NCBI GenBank assembly: GCA_002308575.1
Contig: DBVY01000060.1
Span: 34,588 to 39,777 of the forward strand
Length of the DNA: 5,190 nt
Direction: 5' to 3'
DNA from: Christensenella sp. UBA1252
GTDB taxonomy: Bacteria > Bacillota > Clostridia > Christensenellales > CAG-1252
Both the position numbers and the translations under genes were made by a program. The notes beneath the pieces are model-generated. The model worked only from the letters and a program-made list of their open reading frames with translations, did no database searches and had not been told where the DNA came from. Below, one piece after another: positions 1 to 5,190 of the stretch; the stretch's first letter is position 1; the number at the start of each line of letters is the position of its first letter.

Positions 1-172
1 CTTCGCCTTCCGCTTCGCGCTTTTTGTCGGGGTCGGTTAACAGAGAAGCTTCTTTGACTTCTTCCACGGAAACCTTCGCCCATTTCCCGAGGCGTTTTAC
101 GTACTCGTCGGCGGCTTCCCGATAATAGCTTTCTTTCATATCGCCCACGGCGACGACGCGGATCTTTAACAT
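1..172 (-). CDS. rlmH: 23S rRNA (pseudouridine-1915-N3)-methyltransferase RlmH, N-terminal part
   Basis: Partial gene read leftwards and cut by the window edge: 57 codons are visible of a protein that is usually about 155-160 residues. The N-terminus MLKIRVVAVGDMKESYYREA, followed at residues 21-30 by ADEYVKRLGK, matches the RlmH/YbeA pattern of a first beta strand ending in VG, then K-E-Y-Y and E-Y-x-K-R-L. By family knowledge, RlmH is a cytoplasmic SPOUT-class enzyme that uses SAM to methylate pseudouridine 1915 in helix 69 of 23S rRNA on assembled ribosomes. The SAM-binding knot is C-terminal and lies outside the window. The ATG at 172-170 fits the family start; the next in-frame ATG (codon 12) would remove the conserved first strand. 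No Shine-Dalgarno sequence precedes it, unlike the genes to the right. It is transcribed away from the symporter operon and is probably functionally unrelated to it. Confidence 0.92.
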   Translation of the reverse strand, partial: MLKIRVVAVGDMKESYYREAADEYVKRLGKWAKVSVEEVKEASLLTDPDKKREAEGE

Positions 173-178
173 ATCGGA

Positions 179-208
179 ATTATACACTTTTTTCGCCTTG
201 TATGGCAA
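179..208 (-). promoter_or_regulatory. Promoter of rlmH, almost abutting the start codon
   Basis: On the minus strand there is TTGCCA (208-203, 5 of 6 to the -35 consensus), an 18-nt spacer, and a perfect TATAAT (184-179). Transcription would be expected to start about 6-8 nt after the -10 box, at roughly 171-173, which is the rlmH ATG itself (172-170). If so, the rlmH mRNA is leaderless or nearly so, which agrees with the lack of a ribosome binding site. The hexamers are seen directly; the start site is inferred. Confidence 0.65.
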
Positions 209-236
209 ACGATTGAAAGGAGAAAGGCGGGGCGGT

Positions 237-272
237 GAGGGCGCAAAGGAAAGCGGCGCCCTCGTTTTTTTT
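237..272 (+). terminator. Orphan intrinsic terminator, plus-strand direction
   Basis: A perfect 8-bp GC-rich stem (GAGGGCGC at 237-244, GCGCCCTC at 256-263) encloses an 11-nt loop. It is followed by one G and eight Ts (265-272), the standard rho-independent layout. It works only rightwards: on the minus strand the stem is followed by GC-rich sequence with no T tract. No rightward gene lies upstream of it in the window, because rlmH is read leftwards, so what it terminates is not visible. It may insulate the operon promoter from antisense or read-through transcription, or end an unannotated short RNA. Confidence 0.8.
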
Positions 273-348
273 CTGACGGCGATCGCTTTTGAAGGCACCT
301 ATCAAATAATTTTACCCCTTCCCACCTGAATTTATGCCACGAATTGAT
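273..348. other. Intergenic stretch between terminator and operon promoter
   Basis: This is AT-rich sequence with no credible coding region. The heptamer ATTTTAC occurs at 309-315 and again at 347-353, the second copy overlapping the -35 box. An imperfect dyad TGAATT (327-332) / AATTGA (342-347) lies just upstream of the promoter. Either could be an operator, but both are short enough to be chance. Nothing else is supported here. Confidence 0.3.
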
Positions 349-378
349 TTTACAAACGCGCGCGCGTAGGTTTATAAT
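349..378 (+). promoter_or_regulatory. Sigma-70-type promoter of the symporter-paaK-iorAB operon
   Basis: TTTACA (349-354, 5 of 6 to the -35 consensus), an 18-nt spacer and a perfect TATAAT (373-378) predict a start near 384-387 and a leader of about 70 nt before the symporter ATG. The spacer contains an alternating CG tract (357-366), an unusual GC-rich insert in otherwise AT-rich promoter DNA. This is the only strong promoter I see for the operon; the gaps between its genes are too short for convincing internal ones. Confidence 0.7.
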
Positions 379-382
379 AAAA

Positions 383-403
383 AAGTCGTGTATCGGACGA
401 TTT
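383..403 (+). promoter_or_regulatory. Small hairpin at the predicted 5' end of the operon transcript
   Basis: Bases 383-389 can pair with 397-403 (TCGT with ACGA at the core, extended by one G-U and two A-U pairs) around a 7-nt loop. The predicted transcription start lies at its base. A T-rich run (401-419) follows, but the stem is weak and not GC-rich, so a protective 5' hairpin is likelier than an attenuator. No recognised riboswitch or T-box pattern is visible in this leader. Confidence 0.25.
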
Positions 404-443
404 GTTTTTCATTATTTTTCGAGCGCGGTGAATTTACCCAAAC

Positions 444-449
444 AGAGGA
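444..449 (+). promoter_or_regulatory. Ribosome binding site that fixes the symporter start
   Basis: AGAGGA sits 7 nt before the ATG at 457. It supports that start over the in-frame GTG at 388, which lies at the predicted transcription start with no room for a binding site and would add 23 residues unlike the family's N-terminus. Confidence 0.75.
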
Positions 450-456
450 ACGTATT

Positions 457-2016
457 ATGATTTTTATCGATTTGACTGTGATCATTCTGTACCTGATCGG
501 AATGGTTGCGATCGCCGTTTATACGCGCAACAAAGCGAAAACGGTCAAGGATTATCTTCTCGCCGGCAGTAAAGGCTTAAACGGCTGGATGAGCGCTTTT
601 GCCTACGGAACGACGTACTTCTCCGCCGTTATCTTTATCGGTTACGCGGGCAAATTCGGTTACGGATTCGGCTTGGCTTCCGTTTGGATCGGTATCGGAA
701 ACGCGTTTATCGGCGCGCTTCTCGCTTGGAAAGTCCTCGCGCGCCGCACGAAAAATATGACCGTGCGTTTGGACGCGAAGACGATGCCCGACTTTTTCTT
801 TAAGCGTTACGGCAGCGAAAAGATGAAGCTGACATCCGCGGTCGTAATCTTTATCTTCCTGATCCCGTACGCGGCGTCCGTGTATAACGGTCTCGGAAAC
901 CTGTTCTCGATCGTGTTCGGTGTGGACGGGTGGATCGTGATGCTCGTGCTCGCGGTCGTTACAGCCGGTTATCTTTTCTTCGGCGGCTATATCGCGACTT
1001 CCCTGACGGACTTCGTGCAGGGCATCATTATGTTCGTCGGCGTCATCGTGATGCTGTTCTTCTTCCTCGCCGCGCCGCAGGTCAATTGGGGCGAAGGTTT
1101 GAAAGCTCTTTCGGAGCATGAGATGGGTCTTTTCATCGGCGGCACGTCCGGCGCGAGATTCTTGTACGATCGACCGATGTCCTTGATCTTCCTGATCCTC
1201 TTGACGTCGTTCGGCGTTTGGGCGCTCCCTCAAACGATCCATAAGTATTACACCGTGCGCGACAAGAAAGCGATCTCGCAGGGCACGATCGTTTCCACGA
1301 TCTTCGCGCTCGTGATCGGTTTCGGCGCTTATTTTATCGGCGGTCTTGCAACGCGCTTCTATCCGAACCTTGCGGACGTGGGCGGCAACACCGATAATCT
1401 GATCCCCTATATGATCAAAGATACGTTGCCGAACGGGCTTCTCGGTTTGATCGCCGTTCTCGTTCTCGCGGCGTCGATGAGCACGCTGGCTTCCGTTTCG
1501 CTCGCGTCCTCTTCCGTCGTTACGATCGACATTTATAAGGCGGTCGTCAACAAAGAAGCGTCGGACAAAAACGTTACGATGCTGATGCGCATTTTGGCGC
1601 TCGTCTTCGTTGCGATCTCAACGGTCATCGCTTATCTGAACACGAAATTCAACCTGACCGGTATCGCGTACATGATGGGCCTCAGCTGGGGTACGCTCGC
1701 GGGCTGCTTCATCGGACCGTACGTGCTCGGCGTGGTTTGGAAAAAGACGACGAAGACCGCGGCTTGGGTTTCGATCATCGGATCGCTGGTTTTGACGGCG
1801 GTTTTGATCGTGATCGTCGGCTACGATAAGCTGCAATGGAACGCGTCTTTCGGAAAAGCGGTGCAAGCGGGCGTCGGTTCCTCGCCGATGATCGGCGTGA
1901 TCTGCATGGCGTACTCGATGCTTTCGACGTTCGTCGTCAGCTTGTTTACGAAACCCCTGCCCGAAGAAATGGTCAAAGAGGCTTTCGAAAAGCCCATTGA
2001 AAACGAAATTCAATAA
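457..2016 (+). CDS. Na+/solute symporter, SSS family (PutP/SGLT-like), substrate unknown
   Basis: A 519-residue inner-membrane protein, within the usual size range for the sodium:solute symporter family (TC 2.A.21, LeuT fold), with about 13 hydrophobic segments. The first runs from residues 4-23, and the last, about 476-497, precedes a charged cytoplasmic tail ending EKPIENEIQ. The segment GGYIATSLTDFVQGIIM (176-192) matches the family signature around GG-x-x-A-x-x-x-TD-x-x-Q. The segment AASMSTLAS (338-346) aligns with the E. coli PutP stretch whose Ser340 and Thr341 help bind sodium; the equivalents here are S342 and T343. The segment SSSVVTIDIYK (351-361) completes that conserved region. 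TM2 (about 44-64) appears to lack an acid at the position of PutP Asp55, so it need not be a proline carrier. First gene of the operon, 27 nt before paaK. The linkage suggests an aryl acid, aromatic amino acid or related carboxylate as substrate; this is inference. Family call is sure, substrate is not. Confidence 0.93.
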   Translation: MIFIDLTVIILYLIGMVAIAVYTRNKAKTVKDYLLAGSKGLNGWMSAFAYGTTYFSAVIFIGYAGKFGYGFGLASVWIGIGNAFIGALLAWKVLARRTKNMTVRLDAKTMPDFFFKRYGSEKMKLTSAVVIFIFLIPYAASVYNGLGNLFSIVFGVDGWIVMLVLAVVTAGYLFFGGYIATSLTDFVQGIIMFVGVIVMLFFFLAAPQVNWGEGLKALSEHEMGLFIGGTSGARFLYDRPMSLIFLILLTSFGVWALPQTIHKYYTVRDKKAISQGTIVSTIFALVIGFGAYFIGGLATRFYPNLADVGGNTDNLIPYMIKDTLPNGLLGLIAVLVLAASMSTLASVSLASSSVVTIDIYKAVVNKEASDKNVTMLMRILALVFVAISTVIAYLNTKFNLTGIAYMMGLSWGTLAGCFIGPYVLGVVWKKTTKTAAWVSIIGSLVLTAVLIVIVGYDKLQWNASFGKAVQAGVGSSPMIGVICMAYSMLSTFVVSLFTKPLPEEMVKEAFEKPIENEIQ

Positions 2017-2017
2017 A

Positions 2018-2032
2018 TTGTTGTTTCAACAA
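2018..2032 (+). repeat. Short inverted repeat between symporter and paaK
   Basis: TTGTTG (2018-2023) and CAACAA (2027-2032) form a perfect 6-bp stem with a TTT loop. The 3' arm overlaps the first two bases of the paaK ribosome binding site (AAAGGAG, 2031-2037). The stem is AT-rich and has no T tract, so it is not a terminator. It might slightly modulate paaK translation or mRNA processing, or mean nothing. Confidence 0.35.
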
Positions 2033-2043
2033 AGGAGATAAAA

Positions 2044-3348
2044 ATGATTTGGTCAAAGATGGAAACCCTTCCGAGGAGCGAGATCGAAAAGATCCAGCTC
2101 GAACGTTTGCAGGAAACGGTCAAACGCGTCTATGAAAAAGTCCTTCCGTACAGAAAGAAGATGGACGAAGCGGGCGTAAAACCCGAAGATATCAAGACGC
2201 TGAAAGATCTTGCGCGCCTTCCGTTTACGACGAAAGCCGACCTTCGCGATAACTATCCGTTCGGCTTGTTCGCCGTTCCGAGAAAGGATCTTGTGCGTGT
2301 GCATGCCTCGTCCGGAACGACCGGGAAACCGACCGTCGTCGGCTACACGAAAAACGATCTCGATACCTGGACGGAATGCGTGTCCCGTATCGCGGCGGCA
2401 GGCGGCGCTTCGGCGGACGATATGGCGCAGATCTGCTTCGGTTACGGCATGTTTACCGGCGCGCTCGGCTTGCATTACGGTTTGGAGAAGATCGGCGCGA
2501 CGATCGTTCCGTCTTCGACCGGAAACAGCGAAAAACAAATTATGTATATGAAGGACTTCGAAACGACCCTTCTCGTCGCAACGCCGTCTTACGCGCTTCG
2601 CCTCGCCGAAGTCGCCGAGCAAATGGGCGTGGACATCAAAAAGGATCTCAAAGTCCGTATCGCGCTCGTCGGCAGCGAGCTTTTGACCGACGCGATGCGC
2701 GAAGAGATGCATAAGGTTTGGGGCGACGATTGCCTCGTAACCAGCAATTACGGCATGAGCGAGCTTATGGGCCCGGGCGTTTCGGGCGAATGCGAACAGC
2801 TCGCCGGTATGCATATCAACGAAGATTTCTTTATTCCCGAGATCATCGACAGCGTGACGGGCGAAGTCCTGCCCGCGGGCGAAAAGGGCGAGCTCGTCGT
2901 AACCTGCATCAAAAAAGAGGCGCTTCCTTTGATCCGCTATCGCACGAAGGACGTAACCCGCTTGATCTACGAGCCCTGTAAGTGCGGCCGCACGACCTGC
3001 CGCATGGAAAACCTCGACGGCAGAACGGACGATATGTTGAAGATCCGCGGCGTCAACGTCTTCCCCTCGCAGATCGAAGAAGTCTTGCTCCACACGGACG
3101 GCATCGGGCCGCATTACGAGATCGTCGTCACGAGAGAGGGTCACACGGATAAACTCGAAATCCGCGTCGAGCTCAAAAAGGCGACGGATAACTATGCGGA
3201 GCTCAAAGAAATCGAAAGCAGAATCAAATCCAAATTGCGCGTCGTCTTGGGATTGGACGCGAAGATCAGCCTCGAATCGCCGAATACCCTTCGTCGTTTC
3301 GAAGGCAAAGCGGCAAGGGTCAAAGACCTGCGCAATTTAAGGGGGTAA
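2044..3348 (+). CDS. paaK: Phenylacetate-CoA ligase (aryl acid:CoA ligase, AMP-forming)
   Basis: A 434-residue cytoplasmic adenylate-forming enzyme of normal family length. It converts phenylacetate or a similar arylacetate, ATP and CoA into arylacetyl-CoA, AMP and PPi. Motifs in order: phosphate-binding loop HASSGTTGKPTVV (87-99); substrate-pocket region FGYGMFTGALGLHYG (132-146); NYGMSE (235-240), the A5 motif contacting the adenylate; IRYRTKD (297-303), the A7 region; DGRTDDMLKIRGVNVFP (325-341), the hinge and A8 motif; and EGKAARV (420-426), whose K422 is the expected catalytic A10 lysine. All are intact, so the enzyme should be active. Cysteines 312, 314 and 319 lie in the usual PaaK CxCGR turn. 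AAAGGAG, 6 nt before the ATG, is a near-ideal ribosome binding site. The stop lies 2 nt before iorA. The pairing with iorAB points to aryl acids made from aromatic amino acids (phenylacetate, 4-hydroxyphenylacetate, indoleacetate) rather than to aerobic phenylacetate breakdown, since no paaA-E-type genes are present. Exact substrate is not determinable. Confidence 0.95.
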   Translation: MIWSKMETLPRSEIEKIQLERLQETVKRVYEKVLPYRKKMDEAGVKPEDIKTLKDLARLPFTTKADLRDNYPFGLFAVPRKDLVRVHASSGTTGKPTVVGYTKNDLDTWTECVSRIAAAGGASADDMAQICFGYGMFTGALGLHYGLEKIGATIVPSSTGNSEKQIMYMKDFETTLLVATPSYALRLAEVAEQMGVDIKKDLKVRIALVGSELLTDAMREEMHKVWGDDCLVTSNYGMSELMGPGVSGECEQLAGMHINEDFFIPEIIDSVTGEVLPAGEKGELVVTCIKKEALPLIRYRTKDVTRLIYEPCKCGRTTCRMENLDGRTDDMLKIRGVNVFPSQIEEVLLHTDGIGPHYEIVVTREGHTDKLEIRVELKKATDNYAELKEIESRIKSKLRVVLGLDAKISLESPNTLRRFEGKAARVKDLRNLRG

Positions 3349-3350
3349 AC

Positions 3351-5093
3351 ATGAAGAAATTGATGCTTGGAAACGAAGCGATCGCGCGCGGCGCGTACGA
3401 AGCGGGCGTTAAAGTGTCCGCAGCGTACCCCGGAACGCCGAGCACGGAGATCAGCGAAACGCTGGCAAAGTACGGCGAAGTGTACGCCGAATGGGCGCCG
3501 AACGAGAAAGTCGCGGCGGAAGTTGCGATCGGCGCGTCGATCAGCGGCGTTCGCAGTATGTGCTGTATGAAGCACGTCGGCTTGAACGTTGCCGCCGATC
3601 CTTTGTTTACGTTCTCCTACACGGGCGTTCGCGGCGGCATGGTCGCCGTCGTGGCGGACGATCCCGGTTTGTATTCGTCGCAAAACGAGCAGGACACGAG
3701 ATTGATCGCGCGCGCCGCGATGATCCCCGTGATCGAGCCGTCGGACAGCGCCGAAGCGAAAGAATTTATGAAGCTTGCGTTCGACCTCAGCGAGAAGTAC
3801 GATACGCCGATCATTTTGAGAACGACGACTCGCCTTTCCCATTCGCAAGGCATCGTCGAGCTCGAAGACAGAAAGGAAGTCGAGGACAAGCCTTACGAAA
3901 AGCGCATCGATAAGTTCGTGATGATGCCGGGCATGGCGAAGAAGCGCCATTTGATCGTCGAGCAAAGGTTGAACGAGATGGCGGCGAACGAATGCGGCGC
4001 GCCCTTGAACCGCATCGAATACGGCGACAAGAAGATCGGCTTTATCACGAGCGGTATCGCGTATCAGTACGTCAAAGAAGCGATGCCCGAAGCGTCCGTT
4101 TTGAAGCTCGGGCTTTTGAACCCGCTCCCCGTCAAACTCATCGAAGAATTCGCGGCGAACGTCGAAACGCTTTACGTGTTCGAGGAGCTCGAACCCCTCG
4201 TTGAAGAAAAAGTTAAATCCCTTGGGATCAAGTGTATCGGCAAAGAGATCTTTACCCGCCAAGGGGAGTACAGCGCGAATTTGATTCGAAAAGCCGTTCT
4301 CGGCAAGGCGGATTACGAAGCGCCGATGGCGGATCTGCCCGCGCGCCCTCCCGTTTTGTGCCCTGGTTGCCCGCATAGGAGCGTGTTCTCCGTTATGAAG
4401 AAGCTTAAACTCCACGTGATCGGCGATATCGGGTGCTATACGCTCGGCGCCGTTCCGCCCGTGTCCGTGATCGAAACGACGATCTGTATGGGCAGCAGCA
4501 TTTCGACCTTGCACGGCGTCGAAAAGGCGAAGGGCAAGGACTATATTAAGAATTGGGTGTGCGTGATCGGCGACAGCACGTTCTTGCACACCGGCGTCAA
4601 CAGCCTGATCAATTCGGCGTACAACGAGAGCACCGGAACGGTCGTGATCCTCGATAACTCGACGACGGGTATGACCGGTCACCAAGACCACGCCGCAACG
4701 GGCAAGAACCTCAAAGGCGACATCGCGCCCGCGATCGGGCTCGAAAACCTGTGCCGCGCGATCGGCGTCAAAAACGTCCGCTCGGTCAGCGCGTTCGACA
4801 GAGAGGCGCTCACCGTCGTTTTGAAAGAAGAAACGCAGAGAGAAGAGCTCTCCGTGATCATCTGCAAGGCTCCGTGCGCACTTTTGAAGGGCAACGTGTT
4901 TAAAGAAAAAGTGTTTGTGAATGCGGAAAAATGCGTCGGTTGCGGCGCTTGTATCGCTTGCGGTTGTCCGGCGCTCAGCAAGGACGAAAACGGCAAGGCG
5001 AAGATCAATCCCGAGATGTGTAACGGTTGCGGGCTTTGCGCCTCGAATTGCCATTTCGGCGCGCTGGAAAAGAGGGAGGTCGTAAAGAAATGA
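3351..5093 (+). CDS. iorA: Indolepyruvate:ferredoxin oxidoreductase, alpha subunit
   Basis: A 580-residue cytoplasmic iron-sulfur, thiamine diphosphate (TPP) enzyme. With IorB it catalyses arylpyruvate + CoA + oxidised ferredoxin <-> arylacetyl-CoA + CO2 + reduced ferredoxin. Domains in order: N-terminal 2-oxoacid oxidoreductase (POR-type) domain (about 1-185) with AAYPGTPSTEI (24-34) and EWAPNEKVAAEVA (47-59); a transketolase-C-like domain (about 225-315); the TPP domain (about 335-515) with CPGCPHR (337-343), GDIGCYTLG (358-366), the GDS...LDN cofactor motif (G407-D408 to D435-N436) and MTGHQDH (441-447); and a C-terminal 2[4Fe-4S] ferredoxin domain. Its first cluster has C528, C531, C534 and C539 before proline; its second has C557, C560, C563 and C567. 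Oddities: an extra C537 inside the first motif, and His568 where proline usually follows the last cysteine. The start follows AAGGGGG by 5 nt, within the end of paaK. The stop overlaps iorB by 4 nt. Length, order and motifs leave little doubt; preferred arylpyruvate unknown. Confidence 0.97.
   Translation: MKKLMLGNEAIARGAYEAGVKVSAAYPGTPSTEISETLAKYGEVYAEWAPNEKVAAEVAIGASISGVRSMCCMKHVGLNVAADPLFTFSYTGVRGGMVAVVADDPGLYSSQNEQDTRLIARAAMIPVIEPSDSAEAKEFMKLAFDLSEKYDTPIILRTTTRLSHSQGIVELEDRKEVEDKPYEKRIDKFVMMPGMAKKRHLIVEQRLNEMAANECGAPLNRIEYGDKKIGFITSGIAYQYVKEAMPEASVLKLGLLNPLPVKLIEEFAANVETLYVFEELEPLVEEKVKSLGIKCIGKEIFTRQGEYSANLIRKAVLGKADYEAPMADLPARPPVLCPGCPHRSVFSVMKKLKLHVIGDIGCYTLGAVPPVSVIETTICMGSSISTLHGVEKAKGKDYIKNWVCVIGDSTFLHTGVNSLINSAYNESTGTVVILDNSTTGMTGHQDHAATGKNLKGDIAPAIGLENLCRAIGVKNVRSVSAFDREALTVVLKEETQREELSVIICKAPCALLKGNVFKEKVFVNAEKCVGCGACIACGCPALSKDENGKAKINPEMCNGCGLCASNCHFGALEKREVVKK
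5074..5079 (+). promoter_or_regulatory. Ribosome binding site of iorB inside the iorA end
   Basis: GGGAGG lies within the last codons of iorA, 10 nt before the iorB ATG at 5090. With the ATGA stop-start overlap it suggests translational coupling, suiting equal production of two subunits of one complex. Confidence 0.65.
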
Positions 5094-5190
5094 ACGTGAA
5101 TATTATGATCGTCGGCGTGGGCGGACAAGGCACGCTTTTAACAAGCCGCATTCTCGGCGGCATCGCGATCGAAAAAGGCTACGACGTGAA
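5090..5190 (+). CDS. iorB: Indolepyruvate:ferredoxin oxidoreductase, beta subunit, N-terminal part
   Basis: The first 33 codons of a protein usually about 190 residues long; the rest lies beyond the right edge. The start MNVNIMIVGVGGQGTLLTSR carries the glycine-rich GVGGQGTLL motif that opens the gamma-type domain of 2-oxoacid:ferredoxin oxidoreductases. Its position directly after iorA identifies it as IorB rather than the gamma subunit of a pyruvate or 2-oxoglutarate enzyme. By family knowledge it completes the CoA-dependent alpha/beta enzyme; the iron-sulfur and TPP sites are in IorA. The ATG overlaps the iorA stop (ATGA, 5090-5093). The later in-frame ATG at 5105 is less likely because it would cut into the first beta strand and has no well-placed binding site. 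Confidence 0.93.
   Translation, partial: MNVNIMIVGVGGQGTLLTSRILGGIAIEKGYDV

Noticed and set aside
235..276. Mini-ORF starting GTG at 235 and ending TGA at 276, as a leader peptide
   Set aside because: Only 13 codons plus stop; it is the terminator stem and T tract read as codons (ending Phe-Phe-Phe). The AAAGGAG before it (216-222) is 12 nt away and may be chance. No run of regulatory codons is seen.
386..419. Leader hairpin plus T-rich run as a transcription attenuator or T-box
   Set aside because: The stem has only four Watson-Crick pairs at its core, the T run is interrupted, and the leader is far too short for a T-box or aptamer.
309..436. Direct repeats ATTTTAC (309-315, 347-353) and TGAATTTA (327-334, 429-436) as operator sites
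   Set aside because: Seven- and eight-base AT-rich words recurring in an AT-rich intergenic region are expected by chance. Spacing (38 and 102 nt) and symmetry do not suggest a defined regulator.
388..456. N-terminal extension of the symporter from a GTG at 388
   Set aside because: The GTG coincides with the predicted transcription start and has no ribosome binding site. The ATG at 457 has AGAGGA 7 nt upstream and gives the usual SSS N-terminus.
577..1242. Minus-strand 221-residue open frame opposite the symporter
   Set aside because: Highly charged low-complexity translation, opposite a well-supported membrane protein gene.
2053..3144. Minus-strand 363-residue open frame opposite paaK
   Set aside because: Same composition artefact; no domain and no independent promoter or ribosome binding site seen.
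3192..5054. Minus-strand 620-residue open frame as a gene
   Set aside because: It lies wholly opposite paaK and iorA, which have intact family motifs. Its translation is rich in Arg, His and Asp with no recognisable domain, and the frame is open because the sense codons TTA, CTA and TCA are avoided.
1..5190. CRISPR array, insertion sequence, tRNA or other RNA gene, phage or defence genes
   Set aside because: No repeated spacer structure, transposase, terminal inverted repeats, tRNA-like cloverleaf or defence-family motifs were found. The window is fully explained by rlmH, the intergenic region and the four-gene operon.

Overview
The window looks like part of the chromosome of an anaerobic bacterium, most likely a Clostridia-type Firmicute. 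The evidence is sigma-70-style promoters, purine-rich Shine-Dalgarno sites, an intrinsic terminator with a U tract, a bacterial-type rlmH, and a ferredoxin-dependent 2-oxoacid oxidoreductase of the kind found in strict anaerobes. The DNA is moderately GC-rich and uses TTA, CTA and TCA codons sparingly, which leaves long but meaningless antisense ORFs. I see no sign of mobile DNA, CRISPR repeats, tRNA or rRNA.

Layout: (1) 1-172, minus strand, the 5' part of rlmH, leaving the window on the left. (2) 173-456, a divergent intergenic region. It holds a near-consensus minus-strand promoter lying almost on the rlmH start codon, an isolated plus-strand intrinsic terminator (237-272), a plus-strand promoter (349-378) with a (CG)5 tract in its spacer, and a short leader. 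(3) 457-5190, plus strand, a tight four-gene operon: an Na+/solute symporter of the SSS family, a phenylacetate-CoA ligase (paaK), and indolepyruvate:ferredoxin oxidoreductase alpha (iorA) and beta (iorB, cut by the right edge). The gaps are 27 nt, 2 nt and a 4-nt ATGA overlap.

The operon handles aryl acids. IorAB interconverts arylpyruvates and arylacetyl-CoA plus CO2 and reduced ferredoxin; PaaK interconverts arylacetyl-CoA and the free arylacetate. The pair can run oxidatively (aromatic amino acid fermentation, excreting phenylacetate or indoleacetate) or reductively (salvage of external arylacetates for aromatic amino acid synthesis, as described in methanogens and rumen bacteria). A sodium symporter as first gene makes uptake of an aryl acid or aromatic amino acid plausible, but its substrate cannot be read from sequence. 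All families here are known; the less ordinary points are the transporter linkage, the orphan terminator, the apparently leaderless rlmH, and cysteine details in the IorA ferredoxin domain.
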